Both the position numbers and the translations under genes were made by a program. Positions 1 through 5,874 of a stretch of DNA of 44,513 nt are shown piece after piece. Each line of letters begins with the position of its first letter. The first letter of the stretch is position 1. The notes below the pieces were generated by a model that worked only from the letters and a program-made list of their open reading frames with translations, was not told the origin of the DNA and did not search any database. Source of the DNA: a virus; IMG/VR virus record IMGVR_UViG_3300044732_002269, positions 1 through 44,513 of that record, one strand, 5' to 3'.

Positions 1-129
1 AAAAAGAAACAATTCGAAGAGCGCTTCAAACTATTCGAAGAATGCTGTGATATTGTTGATAGAGTCTTAGAAGAGAGACGTGCAGGTGCTTATGATGAGC
101 AAATGAAAATAGTTCGTAAGGAACACTGA
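1..129 (+). CDS. 3' end of a small hypothetical protein (partial)
   Basis: An open frame runs from the first base of the window to a TGA at 127-129 and gives 42 residues ending KIVRKEH. The N terminus lies outside the window. The fragment is charged and helix-prone (KKKQFEERFKLFEECC), and no family is recognised. Its last codons overlap the promoter-like motif at 118-135, an arrangement repeated at the ends of the genes stopping at 651 and 997. Confidence 0.55.
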   Translation, partial: KKKQFEERFKLFEECCDIVDRVLEERRAGAYDEQMKIVRKEH

Positions 130-135
130 TATAAT
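118..135 (+). promoter_or_regulatory. Early promoter-like motif AAGGAACACTGATATAAT
   Basis: This is the first of a family of near-identical 18-base motifs (118, 328, 640, 986, 11723). It ends in a perfect TATAAT (130-135) placed 6 bases before the ATG at 142. A sigma70-type polymerase would start about 7 bases after the box, at the A of the ATG. The motif overlaps the end of the preceding gene. The AAGGA could alternatively be read as a ribosome site, but it is too far from the ATG (about 20 bases). Confidence 0.6.
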
Positions 136-141
136 AAGAGT

Positions 142-327
142 ATGAAACAGGACATCGACACCACATTTACTGTTACCTGGAAGTCGGTAACGCAAAGAGA
201 CCGAAAGACAGTTATGTTCAGCAAGCAGAGTGATGCAGAGGAATTCTACAAATTGAAGAAAGATAAAGACAGATTTCCTGCTCTCTACATTACTGAAAAG
301 ATTACCTCTACGCGCCTACTGAAATAA
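142..327 (+). CDS. Hypothetical 61-residue protein
   Basis: Small basic protein with a pattern suggesting beta strands then a helix (TFTVTWKSVTQRDRKTVMFSK, then DAEEFYKLKKDKDRFPALYI). The pattern resembles small phage proteins in which a strand pair precedes an EE-aA helix, but no named family is recognised. The ATG lies 6 bases after TATAAT with no Shine-Dalgarno sequence. The stop at 325-327 abuts the next copy of the promoter motif. Early expression is inferred from position. Confidence 0.6.
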   Translation: MKQDIDTTFTVTWKSVTQRDRKTVMFSKQSDAEEFYKLKKDKDRFPALYITEKITSTRLLK

Positions 328-345
328 AAGGAACACCAATATAAT
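328..345 (+). promoter_or_regulatory. Early promoter-like motif AAGGAACACCAATATAAT
   Basis: Second copy of the 18-base motif. TATAAT (340-345) lies 5 bases before an ATG at 351 and 36 bases before the ATG at 382. The preceding gene stops exactly where the motif begins. Confidence 0.55.
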
Positions 346-350
346 TAGGT

Positions 351-395
351 ATGGATACCGAAAAAAGGACTCGAACGAACTATGAATCAATGTAA
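351..395 (+). CDS. Possible 14-residue leader peptide
   Basis: An ATG placed 5 bases after the TATAAT of the motif opens a 14-codon frame (MDTEKRTRTNYESM) that stops at 393-395, just inside the next gene (start 382). By the spacing seen at 142, 664 and 11747, this is the codon a leaderless transcript would begin with. The peptide may therefore be translated and couple to the gene at 382. It could equally be chance; there is no homology argument. Confidence 0.25.
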   Translation: MDTEKRTRTNYESM

Positions 396-651
396 CGAAC
401 CAGACCACGGCGCAATAAATGCCGAAAGAGCTGAATCAAGAGGATTGCGTAAAGCATGGGTAGAACTTGATGATAAAAGGCAAGACTTAGAGAAGCAATT
501 ATCCGCAATCACCGAGCAGCGCGACAAACTAGCAGAGGAACTCAAAGAAGCGCAGGACACAATAGGTCTGATGCTTAAGGATAGTTCATGCCGTACGATT
601 CCGCGATATACCAAAGAAAATCTAATCATTCAAACAGGAGAGGAACTCTGA
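382..651 (+). CDS. Hypothetical coiled-coil protein (89 residues)
   Basis: Residues about 15-62 form a continuous, strongly charged heptad-like helix (KAWVELDDKRQDLEKQLSAI and onward), so a coiled coil is very likely. The C terminus is a short polar tail. Such proteins are common among phage early genes and have no assigned role. The start at 382 lies inside the possible leader ORF. The stop TGA (649-651) overlaps the next promoter-like motif. Confidence 0.6.
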   Translation: MNQCNEPDHGAINAERAESRGLRKAWVELDDKRQDLEKQLSAITEQRDKLAEELKEAQDTIGLMLKDSSCRTIPRYTKENLIIQTGEEL

Positions 652-657
652 TATAAT
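640..657 (+). promoter_or_regulatory. Early promoter-like motif GAGGAACTCTGATATAAT
   Basis: Third copy of the motif. It overlaps the final codons of the coiled-coil gene; TATAAT 652-657 is 6 bases before the ATG at 664. The sequence TGATATAAT lacks the TGn extended -10 spacing, so the upstream GGAACTCT block is the only other conserved element. Confidence 0.6.
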
Positions 658-663
658 AACAAC

Positions 664-861
664 ATGACCAACGAATACAATAACCTGATTGATGGGCTTA
701 AGAAAGTGCTCAAGAATAACGGCTACCGCAAAGGAACTAAAGCTGCTCGTACATGCGAGTATAGCTTCCTTCAAGGAGCAGCTGTAGCGAATCCCGAGCT
801 GATTAAGAAGCATCCAATGATCTATATCAGCATTGTGTCAGGACGTTCGATCCTTGACTAG
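664..861 (+). CDS. Hypothetical 65-residue phage protein
   Basis: The core wording (NGYRKGTKAARTCEYSFLQGAA, then PMIYISIVSGRSI) matches a small conserved phage protein with a helix, a gapped YSFLQGA motif and a final strand ending SGRSI. I recognise the pattern from T4-like and related phages but know no function. The start is 6 bases after TATAAT. The stop TAG (859-861) is followed after one base by the next ATG, so the two genes are co-transcribed. Confidence 0.6.
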   Translation: MTNEYNNLIDGLKKVLKNNGYRKGTKAARTCEYSFLQGAAVANPELIKKHPMIYISIVSGRSILD

Positions 862-862
862 T

Positions 863-997
863 ATGAGTAGTTCAGCAAAGAGTAAAGGCGGTGTCAAGAC
901 CGTTCAATGGTGGAAGCATATACGCAAGTACTGGGGACGATTACAGAATAAGCGTGTGCGTAGGGATGGTAAGAAGGAAATACAGAAGGAACTCTAA
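863..997 (+). CDS. Small basic hypothetical protein (44 residues)
   Basis: A frame of 44 codons starts one base after the preceding stop: MSSSAKSKGGVKTVQWWKHI, then RKYWGRLQNKRVRRDGKKEI and QKEL. It is rich in Lys/Arg with three Trp, suggesting a small nucleic-acid or ribonucleoprotein-binding peptide; that is inference only. Its last four codons lie inside the promoter-like motif at 986, as for the genes ending at 129 and 651, which supports it as a real gene. Confidence 0.5.
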   Translation: MSSSAKSKGGVKTVQWWKHIRKYWGRLQNKRVRRDGKKEIQKEL

Positions 998-1015
998 TAT
1001 AATAAGGTATAAATA
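986..1015 (+). promoter_or_regulatory. Tandem early motif and T4-type late box before the dioxygenase
   Basis: AAGGAACTCTAATATAAT occupies 986-1003. It is followed almost at once by a perfect T4-type late box TATAAATA at 1008-1015, which lies 5 bases before the ATG at 1021. This is the only place in the window where the early motif and a late box are fused, and it predicts expression of the dioxygenase in both phases. From the late box the transcript would start at the A of the ATG. Confidence 0.6.
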
Positions 1016-1020
1016 ATAAT

Positions 1021-1842
1021 ATGTGTACATATACACTACCTGAAACTGTTGATCTGGAAGAGATGAAAGCTTCTTTTAAGCAACATGGATATGCTGTAGC
1101 TAGAGGTCTCTTTTCTGAAGCCGAAGTAAAAGAAATAAAAACAACTTTTACTAAAATTGCAGAAAATGGCCCTATTCCAGGTTATTTTGAACCTTTTTCT
1201 AAAGAGGAGTCTAAAGGTGACCCTTTAAAGGAATTTCCACGAATTGTACACCCTCATAGGTTTGATGCTGTATCTAAAAAGTATCTAGTACATACTGGTG
1301 TCATGACATGTTTAAAAGAACTCATGCAGGATGACCTTTTAGCTGCCAATTGCATGTTCTACTATAAACCACCAGGTTCAAAAGGACAGGCGATGCATCA
1401 AGATAATTTCTATCTTTTAGTTGAACCACAAACATGTGTTGCAGCATGGACTGCTATCGATGATGCAGATCCAGAAAATGGTGGAATGTATCTAGTAGCA
1501 GATACAGCAGAAGAGGAAATTGTATGCCCAAAAGAAGCTAATGCTGCCGAATCATTTACAACACACTTTATTCCAACCCCAAAAGGAAAAAAGGCTGTTC
1601 CATGTATTATGAAATCTGGAGATACATTATTCTTTAATGGTAGTTCAATTCATGGCTCTGGACCAAATAGATCCAAAGATAGATTCCGCAGATCATTTAT
1701 CTGTCATTATGTCCCAAAGTCCACCAAGCGAATTAGCAAACATTATCTACCTCTTTTAACACCTGAAGGAGAAGATGTTATGATTGATGCCAACGAAAGT
1801 GGTGGACCTTGTGGTAGCACATGGAAAGGCGGGCAACATTAA
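1021..1842 (+). CDS. Phytanoyl-CoA dioxygenase (PhyH)-family 2OG/Fe(II) oxygenase
   Basis: 273 residues, the usual size for a PhyH-like enzyme. The iron triad is visible: H126-x-D128 in the stretch MHQDNFYL and the distal H211 in SSIHGSGPNRS. R223/R224 (RFRRSF), 12-13 residues later, fit the 2-oxoglutarate carboxylate ligand. The conserved W143 and ENGGM (residues 152-156) of the jelly-roll core are present. The family hydroxylates small molecules, lipids or modified bases; the phage substrate is unknown. All catalytic residues are intact, so it is likely active. It stands alone among small early genes and has both an early and a late promoter-like element. Confidence 0.85.
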   Translation: MCTYTLPETVDLEEMKASFKQHGYAVARGLFSEAEVKEIKTTFTKIAENGPIPGYFEPFSKEESKGDPLKEFPRIVHPHRFDAVSKKYLVHTGVMTCLKELMQDDLLAANCMFYYKPPGSKGQAMHQDNFYLLVEPQTCVAAWTAIDDADPENGGMYLVADTAEEEIVCPKEANAAESFTTHFIPTPKGKKAVPCIMKSGDTLFFNGSSIHGSGPNRSKDRFRRSFICHYVPKSTKRISKHYLPLLTPEGEDVMIDANESGGPCGSTWKGGQH

Positions 1843-1938
1843 ATGCATACCATAGGATTTGTATATAACAGTGACTATGATATGTTTACCGACAGCGACA
1901 TTGAGGATTGCGGACTTGAAGTTTACAGATTGAAATAA
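1843..1938 (+). CDS. Possible 31-residue small protein
   Basis: An ATG directly follows the dioxygenase stop (TAA then ATG) and opens 31 codons: MHTIGFVYNSDYDMFTDSDI, then EDCGLEVYRLK. The composition is acidic and protein-like, and the gap to the next gene is only 11 bases. No homology is recognised and it is too short for confidence. Confidence 0.35.
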   Translation: MHTIGFVYNSDYDMFTDSDIEDCGLEVYRLK

Positions 1939-1949
1939 GAAACTCAAAT

Positions 1950-2186
1950 ATGATTAGTGTACTAGCAAATCTTTTAAGAGAATGGGACGGCTCTTATAAG
2001 CCAGAAAAAATTTGTATCTATAAAGAAGGCAAAGAGATGGTTTTTGATGCAGAAGAATGGAATCACCTATGTGATGTGTTAGCAGGAAAATACAATAAAG
2101 CCGCATCATCAATCCCAGAAGGTTGTTATACACCTGACTCTATATCAGTATGGAGCAAAGAATGGGTTGGAGGACAACTAACGTAA
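1950..2186 (+). CDS. Hypothetical 78-residue protein
   Basis: Soluble, mildly acidic protein with several Trp (REWDGSYKPEKICIYKEG, EEWNHL, SVWSKEW). The stretch KICIYKEGKEMVFDAEEW looks like two strands followed by a helix. No family is recognised. The start context is CAAATATG without a Shine-Dalgarno sequence. It lies between the dioxygenase and the Lys-rich membrane protein. Confidence 0.5.
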   Translation: MISVLANLLREWDGSYKPEKICIYKEGKEMVFDAEEWNHLCDVLAGKYNKAASSIPEGCYTPDSISVWSKEWVGGQLT

Positions 2187-2224
2187 AATTACTATAAAAA
2201 ATCTATAAATGACTATAGAACCAC

Positions 2225-2232
2225 GATAAATA
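2225..2232 (+). promoter_or_regulatory. T4-type late box (GATAAATA)
   Basis: GATAAATA differs from the T4 late consensus TATAAATA at the first base and lies 8 bases before the ATG at 2241. A second partial match (TATAAATG, about 2203) lies upstream. Confidence 0.4.
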
Positions 2233-2240
2233 CAAAATAT

Positions 2241-2570
2241 ATGATGACAACAATAACTACAATATTAGCATATACCCTTAGTCTTGGCGCGATTTGCAGC
2301 CTGTTTTACGTTGCATGCCGACTCTTCTCTGAGTATATTGCGATGCGTAAACTGAAGCCGCTTAAAATGCCAACACCAGTAGAAGTGCCCGTTGTAAAAA
2401 ACCAAACTGCACCAAAAAAGAAAGCGGTATATAAAAATCCTGCAAAAAAACAGCCAACTATAAAGCAAGCTGCTGCAGATGCTGCTAAAAAAGCAGCGAC
2501 AAAAAAGCAACCGACCAAACAGGCAAATAAAAAGACAGCAGTTCGTAAGAAACCGCAAACCAAGGTTTGA
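2241..2570 (+). CDS. Membrane-anchored lysine/alanine-rich protein
   Basis: Residues about 4-28 (TITTILAYTLSLGAICSLFY) form one N-terminal transmembrane segment. From residue 40 to the end the protein is a histone H1-like tail of Lys, Ala, Pro and Gln (KKQPTIKQAAADAAKKAATK), strongly basic and probably unstructured. The likely topology puts the basic tail in the cytoplasm, where it could hold DNA or other polyanions at the membrane; that role is inference. Lys-rich coding also creates long T-rich shadow frames on the other strand, which are not genes. A second ATG at 2244 is possible. Confidence 0.6.
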   Translation: MMTTITTILAYTLSLGAICSLFYVACRLFSEYIAMRKLKPLKMPTPVEVPVVKNQTAPKKKAVYKNPAKKQPTIKQAAADAAKKAATKKQPTKQANKKTAVRKKPQTKV

Positions 2571-2571
2571 T

Positions 2572-2826
2572 ATGTCAGACGAAGTATTTGATTTTGGGTT
2601 TACTGCTGTTGCAGAAGATGAACTAGAGGTAGTTCGTGCGGCAAATGCAAAGGAAGATGAAGTGATTGAACTTCAGACTCGTCTTGATTCACTCTATAAA
2701 TCTATCTTGCCTCTTGTCTCAAATCTAAAGAAAAACCCAGAAAAGGATTATATTTACTGGCCAAATCGGTTAGACAAGGTAAAAGCTTTTGAGGGCATCA
2801 TCTCTAAAATATACAACGGAGTATGA
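2572..2826 (+). CDS. Conserved hypothetical phage protein (84 residues)
   Basis: The start at 2572 (MSDEVFDFGFTAV) is preferred. The longer open frame would begin inside the Lys-rich tail gene, while 2572 lies one base after its TGA. The acidic N terminus is followed by a helix with heptads (EDEVIELQTRLDSLYKSILP) and a C-terminal NPEKDYIYWPNRLDKVKAFE motif. I recall this motif from short proteins of T4-like marine phages, without a known function. It ends in an ATGA overlap with the next gene. Confidence 0.6.
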   Translation: MSDEVFDFGFTAVAEDELEVVRAANAKEDEVIELQTRLDSLYKSILPLVSNLKKNPEKDYIYWPNRLDKVKAFEGIISKIYNGV

Positions 2827-3023
2827 AAGAGTCGACTCCAGAAGACACTATCGTAATGATTATGAAGTGGTCTGATGGGTCAAGCGCATGCTTTTTTCAA
2901 AGTGACAACGCAGCAATAAAGGAATATATAAAACAAAAGACTCTGAAAAATTCAGGGTTGCATCTAAAATATACAGTAAAAAAATATCTAAAAAGCGAAT
3001 ATGATAAACTAAACGGGCTTTAA
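2823..3023 (+). CDS. Hypothetical 66-residue protein
   Basis: Starts inside an ATGA overlap with the previous gene, so it is translationally coupled. It is a basic protein with an N-terminal strand pair (TIVMIMKWSDGSSACFFQ) and a Lys-rich C-terminal half. No family is recognised. It is the last gene before the strong terminator at 3054. Confidence 0.55.
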   Translation: MKESTPEDTIVMIMKWSDGSSACFFQSDNAAIKEYIKQKTLKNSGLHLKYTVKKYLKSEYDKLNGL

Positions 3024-3053
3024 ACACCTGTTTAAGCATACATAAAATTAGAG

Positions 3054-3082
3054 AGGCATATCATTTTTTGATATGCCTTTTT
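3054..3082 (+). terminator. Rho-independent terminator
   Basis: A perfect 10-bp stem (AGGCATATCA at 3054-3063, TGATATGCCT at 3069-3078) encloses a loop of five T and is followed by TTTT. It ends the early block at the gene stopping at 3023. A late promoter box begins two bases downstream, which separates the two transcription units. Confidence 0.85.
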
Positions 3083-3083
3083 G

Positions 3084-3091
3084 TATAAATA
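3084..3091 (+). promoter_or_regulatory. T4-type late promoter TATAAATA
   Basis: Perfect TATAAATA directly after the terminator and 49 bases before the lysis cassette. This is the expected place for a late promoter driving holin, spanins and endolysin. Here, unlike many others in the window, there is a leader of about 40 bases. Confidence 0.65.
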
Positions 3092-3140
3092 CAACTAGTG
3101 AATGACTCTATATTATGCCTAATAACAAATACTAAAGCAT

Positions 3141-3329
3141 ATGGAACTACTCATAAACTTCGTACAGACACAAAGCTGGTTTGGAATCGCAACCGCTGTT
3201 ATTGCTCTTGCTAGTGCAATTGCTGCAGCAACTCCAACACCTGCTCCTGGAACAACACTCGCAAAGTTTTATGCGATCATCGACTTTCTTGCATTAAACT
3301 TTGGCAAGGCTAAAGATAAAGGTGAATAA
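3141..3329 (+). CDS. Holin-like small membrane protein
   Basis: 62 residues with a hydrophobic stretch at about 12-30 (WFGIATAVIALASAIAAATP), a proline-rich turn (TPTPAPGTTLA) and a second amphipathic or hydrophobic helix (KFYAIIDFLALNFG), ending in a charged tail (KAKDKGE). It lies first in a cassette with nested spanins and an amidase, the usual position of a holin. The family assignment rests on context and topology. The 1-base overlap with the next start (ATAATGA) indicates coupling. Confidence 0.6.
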   Translation: MELLINFVQTQSWFGIATAVIALASAIAAATPTPAPGTTLAKFYAIIDFLALNFGKAKDKGE

Positions 3330-3529
3330 TGAACACACTGCTCATTGCCATTGCCGCTGCATGCAATGCCTATGCATCATGGGTGGCATGGCAACGAGAG
3401 ACTGAAATAGATCGAATCGAAGATGAAATTGATAAGCTTGCTGCCACTGGTGATCCTGCTGCAAAGTTGCGGATTGAACGACTCGCAACGAGAAAAAAAC
3501 GAAAGCTTGAACGCCTCGGCGCTCTATGA
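3329..3529 (+). CDS. Probable i-spanin (Rz-like)
   Basis: 66 residues. An N-terminal hydrophobic segment (MNTLLIAIAAACNAYASWVA) is followed by a charged helical region (QRETEIDRIEDEIDKLAATG, then KLRIERLATRKKRKLERLGA) that looks coiled-coil. This is the layout of an inner-membrane spanin subunit with its periplasmic coiled coil. It is shorter than lambda Rz. A lipoprotein gene begins inside it in another frame (3423), the classical Rz/Rz1 arrangement, and an endolysin follows. Confidence 0.6.
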   Translation: MNTLLIAIAAACNAYASWVAWQRETEIDRIEDEIDKLAATGDPAAKLRIERLATRKKRKLERLGAL

Positions 3530-3662
3530 TCCGGTGACAGTTACCCTCATTGAAGGAAAACAATACACCTTTGCTGAAGGAACACTAGTCGGGCGTGGTC
3601 AAAAATTTCATAGCGACTATAGCTATCGCAGAGCAATAATTATAGGAAATTCTAATAAATAA
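3423..3662 (+). CDS. Probable o-spanin lipoprotein (Rz1-like), overlapping
   Basis: 79 residues, in a different frame from the i-spanin and overlapping its last 107 bases. The N terminus is a lipoprotein signal (MKLISLLPLVILLQSCG) with Lys, a hydrophobic core and a lipobox ending in Cys16. The mature part ends with a motif (TFAEGTLVGRGQKFHSDYSY) that I recall from small proteins beside phage amidases. Outer-membrane anchoring implies a Gram-negative host. It is larger than lambda Rz1 and not Pro-rich, so the call rests on the lipobox, the overlap and the neighbours. Confidence 0.6.
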   Translation: MKLISLLPLVILLQSCGLNDSQREKNESLNASALYDPVTVTLIEGKQYTFAEGTLVGRGQKFHSDYSYRRAIIIGNSNK

Positions 3663-3667
3663 AAGTT

Positions 3668-4432
3668 ATGTCATACGCAAACGTTGGTAAAGTTTGGACA
3701 GTAGAGTCATTTAAAGAATATCTAAGCACGCTTAAAAAGCCTGCATATGTAAAGAGTGTCACTATACACCACACAGGTGCACCTTCATTGGCGCAGCGCA
3801 AGAGTGGGTTGCTCGCTCAACATATCTTAAACATAAAGGCATATTACCAATCACTCGGTTGGAATCGTGGACCACATCTTTTTGTTGACGAGGATCAAAT
3901 CTTTGGCATGACCCCACTGAATGTTCCTGGCATACATGCAGTTTCATTTAATCGTAACTCTATAGGCATCGAAATACTTGGAGACTATGACAGTGAAGAT
4001 CCACTAACTGGTCGTGGATTAGCATGCATGAAAAATACGGCTGCAATTACAAAGGCGCTCTTCAATTGGCTAGACATGCCAGTTAATGAAAACACATTAA
4101 AGTTTCATCGCGATGACCCAAAGACAAGTAAAACCTGTCCTGGCAAAAAGGTTAAAAAGGATTGGTTCATCTCACTTGTACAAGGCAGTGAAGTTAAAAC
4201 CGCTGCTCCTGCTCCAATATTTGCTGTAGCTGGAACAGAAGTGTCACTCATTGACTATGTGGTGCAGCACAAAGGCTATGATGCTAAAACAGCAACAAAG
4301 TTATTAAAGGTTAAAAATGGAATGACAACCTTTAATGGAACGTGGATCGAAAGCGCACGTTATGACTCACAGCGTGCAACCACACTTGCGCTCAGCAGCG
4401 AATTAGACACAGACGTGCCTAAAAAATCTTAA
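3668..4432 (+). CDS. N-acetylmuramoyl-L-alanine amidase (endolysin, Amidase_2)
   Basis: 254 residues. The N-terminal 165 residues are an Amidase_2/PGRP fold like T7 lysozyme. Zinc ligands are H34 (or H35) in VTIHHTG, H147 in LKFHRDD and C157 in KTCPG. K155, two residues before the Cys, matches the catalytic Lys of T7 lysozyme. NSIGIEILGDYD (residues 97-108) is the conserved core strand. Residues about 178-254 form an extra C-terminal region, possibly wall-binding. There is no signal peptide, so it would need the holin to reach the murein. It is the last gene of the lysis cassette. Confidence 0.9.
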   Translation: MSYANVGKVWTVESFKEYLSTLKKPAYVKSVTIHHTGAPSLAQRKSGLLAQHILNIKAYYQSLGWNRGPHLFVDEDQIFGMTPLNVPGIHAVSFNRNSIGIEILGDYDSEDPLTGRGLACMKNTAAITKALFNWLDMPVNENTLKFHRDDPKTSKTCPGKKVKKDWFISLVQGSEVKTAAPAPIFAVAGTEVSLIDYVVQHKGYDAKTATKLLKVKNGMTTFNGTWIESARYDSQRATTLALSSELDTDVPKKS

Positions 4433-4491
4433 TTTTAATGGAGTGATGTATTATAGCATGGTAACACCAACAACACATAACAAATAAAATT

Positions 4492-5253
4492 ATGGCCACC
4501 GCCAAACGAGAAAAAAAGAAAAAGGCATCGCCTTCAAAACCTGATCTTTTCGCCGAGGACTCAACTAACATTGAGTCCTCGATTGCTTTAAATTTCTGCT
4601 TTAATTTTAAAGTCAAAAAGCCGTTTCACTTTAATGAGGCGCACAAGGCATTTTATGACTGTATAAAGGCAGACGATACAAACATGGCATTTGTTGACGG
4701 TCCTGCAGGAAGCGCTAAAAGTTATATTGCTGTACTTGCTGCCTTGGAACTCTTTAAGGACAAAAAGATTAAGCATATAAACTATATACGCAGCGTAATT
4801 GAAAGCGCGTCTCGTAGCATTGGTGCATTGCCTGGTGAGGTTGACGATAAGTTTTTGCCATATGCAATGCCATGTCTAGAAAAAATACGCGAGATTACAG
4901 ATGAGAGTACCTGTCTGCAACTTCGCAACGCAAATGTGGTGAGTGCCACTCCAGTAAATTTTGTACGTGGTCTTACATTCAATGATAGTGTTGTGATTGT
5001 CGACGAGGCACAAAACCTAACACGTTCAGAGCTTGTAACGATACTTACTCGGTTCGGTAAAAATACAAAATATGTAATCTGCGGAGATCTTAAGCAGTCA
5101 GATATTGGAAAACTTTCGGGCTATCCAGATGTCTATTCTCGATTTAACAATACATCTGCTGTAGAAAATAACATACACACCTTTAAGTTTGGAGAAAGCG
5201 AGATTGTACGCAGCAAGATATTACGATATATTGTACAGGTGCTTGAAGCATAA
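4492..5253 (+). CDS. phoH: PhoH-like P-loop ATPase
   Basis: 253 residues with the compact PhoH core. Walker A is GPAGSAKS (residues 70-77), Walker B is VVIVDEAQN (167-175), and VICGDLKQSD follows as the sensor-like motif. The first 40 residues are basic and low-complexity (KREKKKKASPSK). PhoH-like proteins are frequent in marine T4-like phages; the biochemical role is an RNA/ATP-linked function related to superfamily 1 helicases and is not settled. A perfect 11-bp inverted repeat lies within codons 21-30. The gene sits after the lysis cassette, and a long hairpin follows it. Confidence 0.9.
   Translation: MATAKREKKKKASPSKPDLFAEDSTNIESSIALNFCFNFKVKKPFHFNEAHKAFYDCIKADDTNMAFVDGPAGSAKSYIAVLAALELFKDKKIKHINYIRSVIESASRSIGALPGEVDDKFLPYAMPCLEKIREITDESTCLQLRNANVVSATPVNFVRGLTFNDSVVIVDEAQNLTRSELVTILTRFGKNTKYVICGDLKQSDIGKLSGYPDVYSRFNNTSAVENNIHTFKFGESEIVRSKILRYIVQVLEA
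4554..4581 (+). other. Perfect 11-bp hairpin inside the PhoH gene
   Basis: CGAGGACTCAA (4554-4564) and TTGAGTCCTCG (4571-4581) are exact reverse complements around a 6-base loop, near the start of the coding sequence. No T-run follows, so it is not a standard terminator. It encodes the stretch AEDSTNIESS. Confidence 0.6.
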
Positions 5254-5273
5254 AAAAATAAACTTTTTTCACT

Positions 5274-5338
5274 TTTTTTGGGGTTTTCTATGGTTTTCTA
5301 TATAGATAAATCTATGGTACATAGAAAACCCCAAAAAA
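5274..5338. repeat. 19-bp perfect inverted repeat downstream of PhoH
   Basis: The left arm at 5274-5292 (six T, GGGG, then TTTTCTATG) is exactly complementary to the right arm at 5320-5338. The 27-base loop contains a further small stem (ATAGA/TCTAT) and a second copy of GGTTTTCTAT, which could compete for the right arm. Neither strand has a T-run after the stem, so a normal intrinsic terminator is doubtful, although the position after a stop codon would suit one. Confidence 0.7.
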
Positions 5339-5468
5339 GACAAGCATAAATAAGGACCTATCCAAACTATGCCCGAAGGTTCCGGAACGGATAAATAGTG
5401 TTGAGTTAATGCCAGATTAGACATTTTTCTTATTTTGTCGAGAATTTTATGCACTTTTGTGAAAAAGG

Positions 5469-5518
5469 TTGTGTACAAATCGTGAGTTTTGTGGTATAAT
5501 AGTCATGTAAGCAACAAT
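5469..5518 (+). promoter_or_regulatory. Shared promoter/leader cassette, copy 1
   Basis: TTGTGTAC, a spacer, then TATAAT (5495-5500), followed by a leader ending GTAAGCAACAATATGAC. The distance from TTGTGT to TATAAT is 20 bases, identical in copies 2 and 3 (7967, 9951). The leader lacks a Shine-Dalgarno sequence and is almost unchanged between copies, while the coding regions that follow are unrelated. Confidence 0.7.
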
Positions 5519-5728
5519 ATGACACACCTCGAAACACTAAAGACTGACCTTGAGCTTCACCTCAAAAGTCGTGAAGCCCTGGTAGACGGTTCTGGCGGGT
5601 TTTTTATCAAACGAGCCGGTTATAATGTCGGTGCCGTTATTCATAGCTATGATGGCATCATACGCTCCTTGGAGGAAGAGATTGCCAGCATTGAGGCTAA
5701 AAAACGTAATAAGAAAACACCTGCATGA
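5519..5728 (+). CDS. Hypothetical helical protein (69 residues)
   Basis: The start at 5519 (MTHLETLKTDLELHLKSREA) is chosen because the leader GTAAGCAACAAT precedes the ATG here exactly as at 8017 and 10001; an upstream in-frame ATG would lie inside the promoter. It has two amphipathic helices flanking a Gly-rich turn (VDGSGGFFIKRAGYNVG) and a Lys-rich tail. No family is recognised. It ends in an ATGA overlap with the next gene. Confidence 0.6.
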   Translation: MTHLETLKTDLELHLKSREALVDGSGGFFIKRAGYNVGAVIHSYDGIIRSLEEEIASIEAKKRNKKTPA

Positions 5729-5871
5729 AAACACTACTAGAACGTATAGAAAATATGTCAAATAGCAATCATCGTAAATTGCTCTATATTGGTGCAGCAT
5801 TCGCACTCGTCGGGGGCTCCCCCATCTTTGCCGCAATGCTGTGCTTGGTTGCATTTACACTTGAAGACTAA
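5725..5871 (+). CDS. Small membrane protein (48 residues)
   Basis: Begins in an ATGA overlap. The sequence MKTLLERIENMSNSNHRKLL is followed by a single hydrophobic segment (YIGAAFALVGGSPIFAAMLC, then LVAFTLED). One transmembrane helix with a basic cytoplasmic N terminus is likely. Coupling to the preceding gene supports translation; the function is unknown. Confidence 0.5.
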   Translation: MKTLLERIENMSNSNHRKLLYIGAAFALVGGSPIFAAMLCLVAFTLED

Positions 5872-5874
5872 TCT

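Larger units (their letters stand above)
5254..5518. other. Intergenic region with a long hairpin, palindrome and late-box-like sites
   Basis: This 265-base gap contains no credible gene. It holds a 19-bp perfect inverted repeat (5274-5338), CATAAATA at 5345, a 10-bp palindrome GTTCCGGAAC near 5379, GATAAATA at 5390 and the first copy of the shared promoter cassette (5469-5500). The density of symmetrical elements suggests a control region. Confidence 0.55.

Noticed and set aside
2265-2563. Two open frames on the minus strand opposite the Lys-rich protein
   Set aside because: Cys/Phe/Leu-rich shadows of AAA-rich Lys codons; no promoter or partner gene.
5274-5338. Calling the long hairpin an intrinsic terminator
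   Set aside because: No T-run follows the stem in either direction, so it is listed as an inverted repeat.
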